From positions 1 to 24,217 of IMG/VR virus record IMGVR_UViG_3300022074_000369: DNA of 24,217 nucleotides; one strand, given 5' to 3'. The stretch is from a virus. Positions 1 through 7,132 of this stretch are shown piece by piece (positions within the stretch are counted from its first letter, which is position 1; every line of letters begins with the position of its first letter). The position numbers and the translations under genes were made by a program. The notes under the pieces are model-generated. The model worked only from the letters and a program-made list of their open reading frames with translations, searched no databases and had not been told where the DNA came from.

Positions 1-262
1 GCTCATTTTCATTTAATGACTCTTCAGTGTATAACCTATCGAAAGTAAAGGACACTGGTTTAATGTCCTCTACTTCTTTTTTAGGTTGTATGTAGTCAAT
101 ATATTTAAAATTCTTTTTCTGAATGTTAAAAGCTTGCACTAAACTAATATAAGTTATTTTATATTTTTTAGCAATTTCAGGCATTGTCATTCCGTTCATT
201 AACATATTTTGTATATCTAACGAACTTAAACCCAATGCTTTCAAGACTCTTGACTCTTTCAC
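1..262 (-). CDS. Partial helix-turn-helix protein (C-terminus outside window)
   Basis: This reading frame is open from a GTG at 262 to the window edge, giving 87 visible residues. An in-frame TGA at 281-283 lies just upstream, and the first in-frame ATG comes only about 20 codons later, so GTG is the likeliest start. Residues 15-45 include the stretch NGMTMPEIAKKYKITYISL, which reads as a compact helix-turn-helix (a helix with PEIAKKY, a turn, then a recognition helix). This suggests a DNA-binding protein. It sits five bases after the SSB-like gene, as the last visible member of the recombination operon. It could be a replication initiator, a regulator or a terminase-like protein. The family cannot be decided from this fragment. 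Confidence 0.6.
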   Translation of the reverse strand, partial: MKESRVLKALGLSSLDIQNMLMNGMTMPEIAKKYKITYISLVQAFNIQKKNFKYIDYIQPKKEVEDIKPVSFTFDRLYTEESLNENE

Positions 263-267
263 GATAC

Positions 268-594
268 TTAAAAGGGTAAGTCATCAGAACTATTAGAAAC
301 CTCTGCAACTGGCTTAGACTCTTTTTGTTCTTCTGGGTTGTACGTGTTAACACTTAAAGACACATCTTTTCCGTATTGGTCAGGCTGGTCCTTTAGGTTT
401 ACATTTAATTTAAGATACTTGTTTCCTTTATAATCGAAAACATGTTCTTTAACTTTGTCTATATGAACAGTAACAGTCATCCAGTTATCATTCATTTTTT
501 TACCGCCTCCGCAGTAGATTGTTGGTTTTTTTTCCATTGTTATTTGTTTTACTTGTTTTAAATCTGACATAAAGTGCCATTCTTTTTTAATCAT
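268..594 (-). CDS. Single-stranded DNA-binding-like protein with SSB-type C-terminal tail
   Basis: The protein has 108 residues. A core of alternating beta-type segments spans about residues 25-85, followed by a Ser/Glu-rich linker and the last five residues DDLPF. An acidic tip ending in PF is the hallmark of the SSB C-terminal tail that recruits replication and repair partners. The core contains IYCGGGKK and YGKDVSLSVNTY, compatible with a small OB-fold, though no classical SSB signature is obvious. The ATG at 594 overlaps the stop of the upstream gene as TAATG. A second ATG at codon 9 (570) is an alternative start. It follows an exonuclease and an annealing-protein candidate, so it probably protects ssDNA during phage recombination or replication. 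Confidence 0.65.
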   Translation of the reverse strand: MIKKEWHFMSDLKQVKQITMEKKPTIYCGGGKKMNDNWMTVTVHIDKVKEHVFDYKGNKYLKLNVNLKDQPDQYGKDVSLSVNTYNPEEQKESKPVAEVSNSSDDLPF

Positions 595-749
595 TAAAAT
601 TTATAAGTTATGCCTACAGCTACAAAAAAACCTCCTGTAGCTATTGCGAATGTGTTAGGGTTAAAATCTAGCTTTTGTTTGTGCCAAACCATGCTAGTAG
701 TTCCAGCAGTCATCAAACTTAATCCTCCAATTATAGCAAATTTTTTCAT
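594..749 (-). CDS. Small two-segment membrane protein, function unknown
   Basis: The product has 51 residues. It begins MKKFAIIGGLSLMTAG, a hydrophobic segment after a short basic start, and has a second hydrophobic stretch near residues 34-48 (FAIATGGFFVAVGITY). The two are separated by a polar loop containing WHKQK. It therefore looks like a two-pass or hairpin membrane miniprotein, though the first segment could also pass as a signal sequence. The gene begins three bases after the exonuclease stop, and its TAA overlaps the ATG of the SSB-like gene (TAATG), so it is clearly part of the operon. I do not recognise a family. Confidence 0.6.
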   Translation of the reverse strand: MKKFAIIGGLSLMTAGTTSMVWHKQKLDFNPNTFAIATGGFFVAVGITYKF

Positions 750-752
750 AAT

Positions 753-1412
753 TTAAAAGTTTAAGTCTAACCAAAGACTTTTTAAGTATGATCTACACTC
801 TTGAACTCTGTCGTAAATCTTTCTAATATCCTCTTCGTTTCTATAAATCTCAAACACTTTAATTCTATATCTAGAGTCTATATTAGAATATTTATATTTG
901 CTAGCAAACTCTACTAAGTCAGTGCTTTCGTCTCCAAAGTATTCTTTTTGAATTAACTCCTCAGGCGTGTCCATTAGTGTATAGATTAATTTATACCTAT
1001 CAATATCAGTTAAAGCCATGTAGCCTTGAGCTTGCCAGTAATAGTCTTTATTAGGTACACCACTATAGTATAAAGGAAAGCTAAAACAATCCCAACTATT
1101 TTTCACATCTATTATATGGTCATCTAAAATAGCGTCTGGAGTACCTGTTAAAAAGCCATTTTCAAAAGACTCTTTATTCTTTACTAAACTAGTATAGTCT
1201 AATTCTTTAGCTATAAAGTTTAAAGAGTCTACTTCTACAGCGTTTCCCTTGTCTATATACTTACTAAACACCTCTTTTTTACGGTTATAGATTTGCTCTT
1301 TACTCCATTCCTCTAAAAAACTTTTAGTAGTCTTAGATAGTGTTTCTGTTTTACTTCTAGCATTGGTCATTATCTTACCAATAGCAGAACATCTTATTTT
1401 AAATTCTTTCAT
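753..1412 (-). CDS. YqaJ-like phage exonuclease (PD-(D/E)XK nuclease)
   Basis: This 219-residue protein has the motif layout of YqaJ/lambda-Exo-type recombination nucleases. It starts with RCSAIGKIMT near residues 7-16, has an acidic residue in KGNAVE (E60), then GTPD (D93), IIDVK (D102 and K104), and a downstream WQAQGYM segment (126-132). The D93...D102-x-K104 arrangement fits a PD-(D/E)XK catalytic centre. In known phages such a 5'-3' exonuclease resects double-stranded ends and works with a single-strand annealing protein. The gene directly upstream in the transcript (1414-1761) is a candidate partner, ending one base before this ATG. Length is near the lambda Exo size. Confidence 0.8.
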   Translation of the reverse strand: MKEFKIRCSAIGKIMTNARSKTETLSKTTKSFLEEWSKEQIYNRKKEVFSKYIDKGNAVEVDSLNFIAKELDYTSLVKNKESFENGFLTGTPDAILDDHIIDVKNSWDCFSFPLYYSGVPNKDYYWQAQGYMALTDIDRYKLIYTLMDTPEELIQKEYFGDESTDLVEFASKYKYSNIDSRYRIKVFEIYRNEEDIRKIYDRVQECRSYLKSLWLDLNF

Positions 1413-1413
1413 G

Positions 1414-1761
1414 TTATTGGTTTTTGATTGCGTTAGCTACTTCGTCTGCACTAGCTACATTAGAATCTACACCGATTCCAAAGTTAGCCAAACATCTACC
1501 CCAGCTTGAAGTCTCGCAGTTTTCTATAAATGAAGTCTTATTTATAAAAGTAGAGTTCTGCTTTTCGTGTGCATGTCCAGAAGCTACTTCTATTCCAGCA
1601 TCATTTTTAATAGTTGTTTTTATTATTACTCCATTATCATTAATGTGAGTTATTTCTGAGGTCATTGAATATCCTGTAAATTTTTCTCTAAAATATTTAA
1701 TTCTCTCGTTTACTGTGACGTAGGCTTTACCCTTTATGTCAACTGTTTTCAATTGGTTCAT
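1414..1761 (-). CDS. Putative phage single-strand annealing / ssDNA-binding protein
   Basis: The protein has 115 residues. The N-terminal half has GKAYVTVNERIKYFREKF and GYSMTSEI, and the C-terminal half has ASGHAHE, then ENCETSSWGRCLANFGIG (80-97), then SADEVANAI. The segment with an invariant-looking ETS..GR.LA..GIG resembles a small phage family found next to recombination exonucleases. Its gene neighbour is such an exonuclease, one base downstream, which supports a role as the annealing partner (Rad52/ERF-like in function). The fold assignment is inference; an unrelated ssDNA-binding role is possible. The ATG at 1761 overlaps the preceding gene by 23 bases. Confidence 0.6.
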   Translation of the reverse strand: MNQLKTVDIKGKAYVTVNERIKYFREKFTGYSMTSEITHINDNGVIIKTTIKNDAGIEVASGHAHEKQNSTFINKTSFIENCETSSWGRCLANFGIGVDSNVASADEVANAIKNQ

Positions 1762-2065
1762 TGTTGTAGTTTTTAATTTTGGTTAATATAATTATTAATT
1801 GTTTCATCCTCTTTGGATTGTAGTTGATAGCTAATTCTTTTAGCTCAATAGATATTTTAACAACGTCAGTTATTAAATTGCTAAATCTATTTTGATGGAT
1901 TTCTAGGTCATTGTCACTAAGTTTAGTTCTTTTTAGAATACCTTTGTTCCATTGGACCTGACTAATTATAGCTAGCAGTCTGTCACTTAGAAAGTTGTGT
2001 CTTTCGTTAGCTTGCCAGTAGTCCCATTCTTGTTTCTGTCTGTAGTAAAACTCGTATTTATCCAT
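1739..2065 (-). CDS. Hypothetical helical protein in recombination operon
   Basis: The 108-residue product is charged and predicted by eye to be almost wholly alpha-helical. It has an aromatic, basic N-terminus (YEFYYRQKQEWDYWQ) and amphipathic helices in the second half ending in a Lys/Asn-rich tail. No catalytic motif, metal cluster or membrane segment is visible. It overlaps both neighbours: its start lies inside the last codons of the ribbon-helix-helix gene (8 bases), and its end overlaps the annealing-protein gene by 23 bases. That indicates co-translation with the recombination set. I do not recognise the family. Confidence 0.6.
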   Translation of the reverse strand: MDKYEFYYRQKQEWDYWQANERHNFLSDRLLAIISQVQWNKGILKRTKLSDNDLEIHQNRFSNLITDVVKISIELKELAINYNPKRMKQLIIILTKIKNYNNEPIENS

Positions 2066-2213
2066 CGTTATAATCCTCCATAAGTTTTAGTATTACCTCA
2101 GAGTAGGACTTATGTCCGTTCTCTTTACATTTAGTTTGGAACTTAATTAATGTTTCTAGCTTTTCAGCTGGAACATAAAAAGTCCTAGTAGTATAGTTAA
2201 TTGTTCTTGACAT
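2058..2213 (-). CDS. Small ribbon-helix-helix type candidate regulator
   Basis: The gene encodes 51 residues. The layout matches a MetJ/Arc ribbon-helix-helix unit: a short beta strand (RTFYVPAE, about 10-17), helix A (KLETLIKFQTKCKENG, 18-33), then SYSEVILKLMEDY (37-48) as helix B. Such proteins bind operator DNA as dimers. It is the first gene after the 2214-2302 intergenic region and its promoter-like sequence, so autoregulation of the recombination operon is plausible. The start is the only ATG in a suitable place, preceded by an A-rich leader without a Shine-Dalgarno. The call rests on pattern, not on an alignment. Confidence 0.6.
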   Translation of the reverse strand: MSRTINYTTRTFYVPAEKLETLIKFQTKCKENGHKSYSEVILKLMEDYNDG

Positions 2214-2237
2214 TTTTTATTTTTTATAATTAAGTTG

Positions 2238-2270
2238 TAAATATATATATAATTATATTACAAAACAAAA
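2238..2270 (-). promoter_or_regulatory. Candidate Bacteroidota-type promoter for the recombination operon
   Basis: On the minus strand TTTTG (2265-2261, with a second copy at 2270-2266) is followed by TATATTTA at 2245-2238. The spacer from the first-read TTTTG copy (2270-2266) is 20 nt. This resembles the Bacteroidota sigma pattern, a -33 TTTG and a -7 TAnnTTTG, with the final G replaced by A. It lies about 25 bases before the ATG at 2213. AT-rich DNA gives chance matches, so confidence is modest. Confidence 0.4.
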
Positions 2271-2288
2271 TAAATAATTAGTAGTTTA

Positions 2289-2306
2289 TTAACAAACGAT
2301 TGTTAA
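2289..2306 (-). other. Stem-loop spanning the phosphoesterase stop codon
   Basis: A perfect 7-bp inverted repeat (TTAACAA / TTGTTAA) with a 4-base loop spans the stop codon of the phosphoesterase gene. It is not followed by a T tract on the minus strand, so it is at best a weak terminator. It may instead protect the 3' end of the late transcript. Confidence 0.35.
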
Positions 2307-3355
2307 AAGAGATGTGTTATTCTAGCAATTTGTCCAAATTCACTAAATAGAAAAGACTCTATAGCTTTATTATTTGAACTTTGATAGCCTGATGTATGAT
2401 GCCAAGTGTCAGCTTCACTAGGAGACATAAGAGACTCCACCCAGAGGCCTGGATATTGCTTACTAACTTTGTGATGTATGTGCTGAGTAAACATATACCT
2501 ATATTTAGTGCTAGACCAGTCTGGACATTCGTCAGCTACTATCATTGGCAACGTGTCAGCCTTAATTTTATGGCCATGACAGGAAGATATTAAGCTCTTT
2601 TTATACTTGTAATATTTACGCATTTGCAAACTAACATCAAAAGTCACATCTTTATTATGTCTAAACCATGCAGCTAACAACTCAGCAACCATCCAGCCGA
2701 CTGTATTGTCATGATTGCCAGGTGTAAACATTACGTGGACAGTAGAGACTTGCAATAACATTTCTATTATCTCAACCATCAACCTTTTAGCTATTAGAAA
2801 ATGGTCACTTAGTAAGCCGTCACTATCTTGTCTAGTGCCACCAGTTGTAGTCATATTAAAATTGTCTACATGCAATAAGTCTCCTGAGAGAAGTAAAATA
2901 GTCTTATCTATGTTAAACCCTTGAGATTTTGCTAAACACCCTCTAACACCTTCTAAAGCCCTACTAACTGCTATTTGGTTATTATATTCCTCACCACTTA
3001 CAAAAGACCTACAGAGCTTTCCTATGTGCAAATCACTAGGACACATAAACAATAAATGTCCGTCTGTGTATTTCTTGTAATTTAGTTTAGGGTATTTAGG
3101 GGAATATTGTTTAGCCTCTTCTATGACTTCTTTAGCTAGTTTCTTAAAGTCTTTTTCTGTTGCTTTAGGTTGTTTAAAATATAGACTAGCGTTATCGTTT
3201 TTAATCCATCCACTATGTAAAGTCTGAGGATCTAAACCCTCTTTCTCACATTCGTCAATAGCTCGTCTGTAGTTGTTTATTATTTCTGCTTCGTCTTTGT
3301 TAAGTCTATAGCGTGGATTCCCGCCATCTTTCCACCTTTTGTTATGTGATTTCAA
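2303..3355 (-). CDS. Calcineurin-like metallophosphoesterase
   Basis: The 350-residue protein has the ordered metal-ligand motifs of the calcineurin-like superfamily: D108-L-H110, G158-D159, G213-N-H-D216, H260-G-H262, and T290-Q-H-I-H294 (a variant of the usual GHxH). All expected ligands are present, so it should be an active two-metal phosphodiesterase or phosphatase. The first 100 residues are a basic, helical extension. Phages use members of this superfamily in DNA processing (SbcD/Mre11-like) and in other phosphoester hydrolysis; the substrate cannot be read from sequence. The only upstream start is TTG at 3355, because an in-frame TAA lies at 3362-3364 and the first Met is residue 104. 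It sits between the lysis genes and the recombination operon. Confidence 0.8.
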   Translation of the reverse strand: MKSHNKRWKDGGNPRYRLNKDEAEIINNYRRAIDECEKEGLDPQTLHSGWIKNDNASLYFKQPKATEKDFKKLAKEVIEEAKQYSPKYPKLNYKKYTDGHLLFMCPSDLHIGKLCRSFVSGEEYNNQIAVSRALEGVRGCLAKSQGFNIDKTILLLSGDLLHVDNFNMTTTGGTRQDSDGLLSDHFLIAKRLMVEIIEMLLQVSTVHVMFTPGNHDNTVGWMVAELLAAWFRHNKDVTFDVSLQMRKYYKYKKSLISSCHGHKIKADTLPMIVADECPDWSSTKYRYMFTQHIHHKVSKQYPGLWVESLMSPSEADTWHHTSGYQSSNNKAIESFLFSEFGQIARITHLF

Positions 3356-3401
3356 TTTGGATTAGTATTGGTTTTTGTAAATATAATAAAAAAATTATAC
3401 T

Positions 3402-3842
3402 TTACTTTTTTGAACTTGTTCCGTAGTAAAATGCAAATATGTTTCCAATTACAACACCCTCAACCATTCCCATTAAATGTACAAACAATTCATTGTGCAA
3501 AACATTTGGAATATATACAACAGAATAAACTATAAAAACAAAACATAACAAACCAACAACACCAGTTAAATTCATCATCCAGTCATTACCGCCAGCCTTT
3601 GCTATTTCTACTTCTCTTTTTCTAGCTGAGTCTCTGTCTGCTACTTCTAGTTTATATAGTTCTATAACTCTATTATGTAATTCTGCTTTTTCTTCTGGTG
3701 TTAAGTCAGGATCTTTAGAAATAATGTTTTTTAATATTCCCATAGTACCACTAGAAGGCAAAACATCCCCAATTAAATCTAAGATTTTAGGTGCTTTCTC
3801 TTTTAACAATAATCCTATTTTAGTGTCTTTTAGTTTCTTCAC
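3402..3842 (-). CDS. Putative holin (3TM/GTA-type-like)
   Basis: The 146-residue protein has a soluble, charged N-terminal region (1-88) with a helical segment around DLTPEEKAELHNRVIELYKLE. Two hydrophobic segments follow, about 91-112 (LTGVVGLLCFVFIVYSVVYI) and 120-140, and it ends in a short basic tail. This arrangement, in a gene directly after an amidase, fits a phage holin family with C-terminal membrane segments. A holin would permeabilise the inner membrane and time endolysin release. The start is GTG at 3842, forming TAGTG with the endolysin stop; the next in-frame ATG is codon 34, so GTG is preferred. The name rests on topology and neighbourhood. Confidence 0.65.
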   Translation of the reverse strand: MKKLKDTKIGLLLKEKAPKILDLIGDVLPSSGTMGILKNIISKDPDLTPEEKAELHNRVIELYKLEVADRDSARKREVEIAKAGGNDWMMNLTGVVGLLCFVFIVYSVVYIPNVLHNELFVHLMGMVEGVVIGNIFAFYYGTSSKK

Positions 3843-4255
3843 TATAAATCTTTATACTCATTAGTGGCGTCAAAAGATGGACAGGCTTTGTTAGCAAACT
3901 CATTATGTGAGTAAATACTAGACTCTGGAAACATTGCTTTTAATGTTTTAAGCACGTTTAACAGACTTTCTTTTTGTTTTGGTGTTCTAGTATCTTTAGG
4001 CGTTTTACCGTCTGCCTCAACACCTCCGCAATAACATAGACCAATAGAAGTTTTATTTTCTCCTTTTGTATGGGCGCCAGACCTGTCTATGTCTCTACCT
4101 TTTTTAATAGTTCCATCTAACTCTACATAAAAATGATAGCCAATATCTGACCAACCACGCCCCTCAACATGCCACTTCTTAATAGTTTCAACTGGTATGT
4201 CTTGACCTTCTCTTGTAGCAGAACAATGAACTATAATTTTATCAATTTTCCTCAT
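3842..4255 (-). CDS. N-acetylmuramoyl-L-alanine amidase endolysin (T7 lysozyme-like)
   Basis: The 137-residue protein is a complete amidase_2-type zinc amidase. The zinc ligands are H10 (in IIVHCSAT), H117 (in YSHNEF) and C125 (in KACPSF), with the same H-to-C spacing of eight residues as T7 lysozyme. K123 and Y40 sit where T7 has its catalytic Lys and Tyr. It cleaves the amide bond between MurNAc and L-Ala in peptidoglycan, releasing progeny. There is no signal peptide, so it needs the holin encoded next to it. The length is close to T7 lysozyme, with no cell-wall-binding domain. Its first 14 bases overlap the upstream coiled-coil gene. Confidence 0.9.
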   Translation of the reverse strand: MRKIDKIIVHCSATREGQDIPVETIKKWHVEGRGWSDIGYHFYVELDGTIKKGRDIDRSGAHTKGENKTSIGLCYCGGVEADGKTPKDTRTPKQKESLLNVLKTLKAMFPESSIYSHNEFANKACPSFDATNEYKDL

Positions 4256-4538
4256 CTCTTTTTATTTTTCTATTGACTTTTTTTTTTGCGTTTAGTATTA
4301 AACGCTCCTCAACTCTAGCAAGTTTTTCTCTTAGTTGTGTATTTTCTTGGATTAACACATCAATTCTAGACTCTAAAGACTCTATTTTGTCTTTTAGTTG
4401 CATTATGACCTGAGCTTGTAGAGAATCCTGACGCTGTTCTCTTTTAGCTCCGATGTCTATTTTCTGCTTTATTATGTTCCAAATTTCTTTAATTCCTAAA
4501 GCTGAAATTAAAGCTATTAATAAACTGTGGTCATCCAT
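4242..4538 (-). CDS. Coiled-coil protein of the lysis cassette, possible membrane anchor
   Basis: From the ATG at 4538 the product has 98 residues; an ATG eight codons earlier (4562) is possible but overlaps the preceding gene. The N-terminus (LLIALISALGIKEIWNII) is hydrophobic enough to be a membrane anchor or amphipathic helix. Residues of about 40-82 form a heptad-rich coiled coil (LKDKIESLESRIDVLIQENTQL), followed by a strongly basic tail. A short hydrophobic N-terminus with a coiled coil next to an amidase and holin suggests a lysis accessory protein, for example spanin-like or a holin partner. That role is inference. It overlaps the endolysin gene by 14 bases. Confidence 0.6.
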   Translation of the reverse strand: MDDHSLLIALISALGIKEIWNIIKQKIDIGAKREQRQDSLQAQVIMQLKDKIESLESRIDVLIQENTQLREKLARVEERLILNAKKKVNRKIKRDEEN

Positions 4539-4545
4539 CTTTAAA

Positions 4546-4677
4546 CTATTTACCTTGTCCATTATACTTCTTTATATACAATTTAGAACCTTTAGTGTTA
4601 GACGTTTTAGTCTTAGCGTGTATTCCTTTACGCTTTTTCTTAGGTTTGTATTTCTTTAATATTGTAGCCTTTCTCAT
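4546..4677 (-). CDS. Very basic 43-residue phage protein
   Basis: This small gene encodes 43 residues, more than a third of them Lys or Arg, with segments KKYKPKKKRKGIHAKTKTS and YIKKYNGQGK. There are no acidic residues. The ATG at 4677 overlaps the stop of the 83-residue gene upstream as ATGA, and the stop lies eight bases before the next preferred ATG. Small lysine-rich proteins with an RKG(I/V)HAKTKTS-type core are familiar to me from other phages, where the function is unknown. The composition suggests nucleic-acid or anionic-surface binding. The coupling to neighbours supports it as a real gene. Confidence 0.6.
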   Translation of the reverse strand: MRKATILKKYKPKKKRKGIHAKTKTSNTKGSKLYIKKYNGQGK

Positions 4678-4925
4678 TCTTCTGGCATTGGCTCACTCCA
4701 AGCAGAGGTTGCTAATAACTCAAGTGCTTCCGTTTGGTTCATAACACTTCCTACTGGGGTAATTGAACCATCACTTACAAAACTTGGTGTAACACTATAA
4801 GATAGTAAACCTTGAGTGTTTGCTAAGTTTCTTCTCATACTTTGTGCAGAAGATTGATTAACCTGAGAAAAAAGCACGCTATCGGTGTTGCTTAAATCTA
4901 TTACTATATAACTTCTATTATTCAT
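4674..4925 (-). CDS. Conserved-looking small protein following the tail adhesin genes
   Basis: The 83-residue product begins MNNRSYIVIDLSNTDSVLFSQV and ends TEALELLATSAWSEPMPEE. It is acidic at the C-terminus and has no membrane segment. Similar small proteins with a beta-strand N-terminus and a LLAT..W..P end occur beside tail-fibre-like genes in Bacteroidota phages, so a minor tail component or fibre assembly factor is possible. This is recall of a pattern, not a search result. Its start is 25 bases after the triple-LamG gene stop, and its stop forms ATGA with the basic protein gene. Confidence 0.55.
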   Translation of the reverse strand: MNNRSYIVIDLSNTDSVLFSQVNQSSAQSMRRNLANTQGLLSYSVTPSFVSDGSITPVGSVMNQTEALELLATSAWSEPMPEE

Positions 4926-4950
4926 TTTTATTTATTTTAAAATTTTAACT

Positions 4951-7131
4951 TCACGCTGGAGTGTCCTCTGTTCTGTCTAAAACGTCCATATTAATTGAAA
5001 GAGAATTACTACTACTATAAGGTGCATCGCCCACTATATTATCTGACATTGCAACAGAAACCGCATTGGCATAACTACCAACACCATCTACTATAGCATC
5101 TTCTCCCATATTTGCAGAAGTTCCATCATTGCTTCCTTTTTCATCTAATACAGTCCAGTTAGTATTAAAAGAACTATTACTTCCTAACTGCCACCAGCTT
5201 ACTAAGTTTGAATATGCACTATGGTTGTTTAGGTTAGATGGTACACCTTCGTTATAAATTTCTGATACTTGTGTAGAGGTTAAAGCTGTATTCCAGATTG
5301 AAACATTTGAAATAGAACCATTGAAAGAATAAGTTGCTCCATCCCAAGTTCCTATATATAATTTTTTACCAGCAAAATCTAACTGGTCTGGCGTTGGTGA
5401 TGTACCAGATGGTGTTATCGTTAGTAGCTGACCATCAAAATACATTTTTATATCAGTTACACTACCATTTGGTGTCATAATTACTGCTAAATGATGCCAA
5501 TTTGTGTCGTATGTATAACCATTAGTAGCGTTATAGTCTAATTGAATTGATGGATACGTAGTAGCATTTATTCCAAATCTTATAAAATTAGTATATGTTA
5601 ACACAGTAAACTCACCCCAACCACTTGTAGTAAAATTAATTAAACCACCTAATGTGTTTGAGCTTCTTTTAAACCATAAAGAAGCAGTTAAAGAGCCAGC
5701 GTAGTTATCTCCTATTGAATCACCTAATCCAGTTCCACAATCTATATAATCATTACTACCATCAAAATCTAAAGCATAAGGAGAGTAACCACTTGTAAAA
5801 CTTAAATCACTTTGTACTAAATTGGCTTGTGTCATTCCTGAGCTTGTGCCATCGTTAGAACCAGCGTGGTCTTCAATCGTCCAATTTCCTGTTGAAGAAT
5901 CATAAGTATCAGAAGCATCTAATTTCCACCAACCTGAAGGTGTATTAGTATAAGAATTTGCTGGAGTTCCATTATTATAAATATTATCTTTTTCAGAACT
6001 TTGGTCGCTATTCCATATAACCAAATTAGAAACAAGTCCTGAATAATCGTTACCTGTAGAACCACCCCAACTACCAATGTAAAGACTTGTAGTTGCACTA
6101 TCTATTGATGCTGTAGCTGTTAAAGTGTTTACAAAAACGCTATCTTCATAAACTGTCCAAGTTTTTGCTGTATCATTAAAAATCATTATAGAATTATGCC
6201 AATTGCCATCAAAAACAACATTCCCTTCTTCTATTCTTTTTCTTTCTGAACCAGCGTAAATTTCATATCTTAATTTATTGTTTAAAACATATACATTTAA
6301 AACACTACTTCCACCAACTCTATATAATAAATAATCATAATTAACGACAGAATTGCTATTGTACCAAATTGAAATAGACAAGTCGCTGCCAGAAAAATTA
6401 AATAAATTATCTATAGTTATATTGTCTCCATTGCCTGGAAAATCAAAAACATAATCTTTCAGAGAACTATTAGGCACTAAATAATTAGAACCATTAAAAG
6501 CATCTTGGTCACCTAAAGGATAGTATGCAACAGGCTTTGGAGATAAACTCATTGGATTACCTATACCAGTAGAGCTTGAACCATAAAGAGTTGTTACTTG
6601 GCTTGAAGAAAGAGCGTAGTCAAAAATACTAAATGAGTCCATAGAATCTGTAGTTTGTAACGACCACATCAAATAATCTACTTTTGAATCAAAAGTTCCT
6701 AAACTTGATGTTCCATTTAGAGAATCAACTAAATTTCCATTTGCGTATAATTTAACATCTTGAGTTGTTGATGTAACTTCTTGTCTTGTTATTACCCAAT
6801 GCACCCAATCAGTTAAAGCAAGAGCGTTTTGAGTAGCTGTGCTATTAAATGTTATATATCCATCTCCATATCTAACATATATAGCACTTGAACCAGCCAT
6901 GTACATTCCATAATAAAGACTACCAGTACTAATTCTATAAGGTTGAGTGGCTACTGTATTATTTGTTCTTTTTAACCAAAAAGAAAATGAACTTGTTACA
7001 CCTACATTAGCTGGTGTTGATATATTTATTCTTGAGTTTGTACCAGGAGACTTCATAGAATAGTTACTCTGCTTGTCTTTATTCTCATTGTTAGGCAAAC
7101 GCCATTGGTCATTTATAAATTCTGTACTCAT
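4951..7131 (-). CDS. Triple-LamG tail adhesin / receptor-binding candidate
   Basis: The 726-residue protein contains three LamG/concanavalin-like jelly-roll domains, about residues 22-186, 228-390 and 452-632. Each shows the usual features: a strand pair with FW or WF, a WHH/WVHWV strand, a D/N-G-x-L turn, YIG.W.G and a final (I/V)xNxA.S..Q helix start. The linkers hold YYPLGDQDAF and WWKLDASDTY. The segment SNDGTS occurs twice (425-430 and 667-672). LamG domains bind carbohydrates or proteins, so host surface recognition is likely. The C-terminal 60 residues end NMDVLDRTEDTPA, reminiscent of other Bacteroidota phage virion proteins. It starts one base after the 657-residue adhesin gene. No signal peptide is present, as expected for a virion protein. 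Confidence 0.75.
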   Translation of the reverse strand: MSTEFINDQWRLPNNENKDKQSNYSMKSPGTNSRINISTPANVGVTSSFSFWLKRTNNTVATQPYRISTGSLYYGMYMAGSSAIYVRYGDGYITFNSTATQNALALTDWVHWVITRQEVTSTTQDVKLYANGNLVDSLNGTSSLGTFDSKVDYLMWSLQTTDSMDSFSIFDYALSSSQVTTLYGSSSTGIGNPMSLSPKPVAYYPLGDQDAFNGSNYLVPNSSLKDYVFDFPGNGDNITIDNLFNFSGSDLSISIWYNSNSVVNYDYLLYRVGGSSVLNVYVLNNKLRYEIYAGSERKRIEEGNVVFDGNWHNSIMIFNDTAKTWTVYEDSVFVNTLTATASIDSATTSLYIGSWGGSTGNDYSGLVSNLVIWNSDQSSEKDNIYNNGTPANSYTNTPSGWWKLDASDTYDSSTGNWTIEDHAGSNDGTSSGMTQANLVQSDLSFTSGYSPYALDFDGSNDYIDCGTGLGDSIGDNYAGSLTASLWFKRSSNTLGGLINFTTSGWGEFTVLTYTNFIRFGINATTYPSIQLDYNATNGYTYDTNWHHLAVIMTPNGSVTDIKMYFDGQLLTITPSGTSPTPDQLDFAGKKLYIGTWDGATYSFNGSISNVSIWNTALTSTQVSEIYNEGVPSNLNNHSAYSNLVSWWQLGSNSSFNTNWTVLDEKGSNDGTSANMGEDAIVDGVGSYANAVSVAMSDNIVGDAPYSSSNSLSINMDVLDRTEDTPA

Positions 7132-7132
7132 A

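Noticed and set aside
2289-2306. Intrinsic terminator after the phosphoesterase gene
   Set aside because: The 7-bp stem is perfect but AT-rich and is not followed by a T tract, so it is listed only as a stem-loop.
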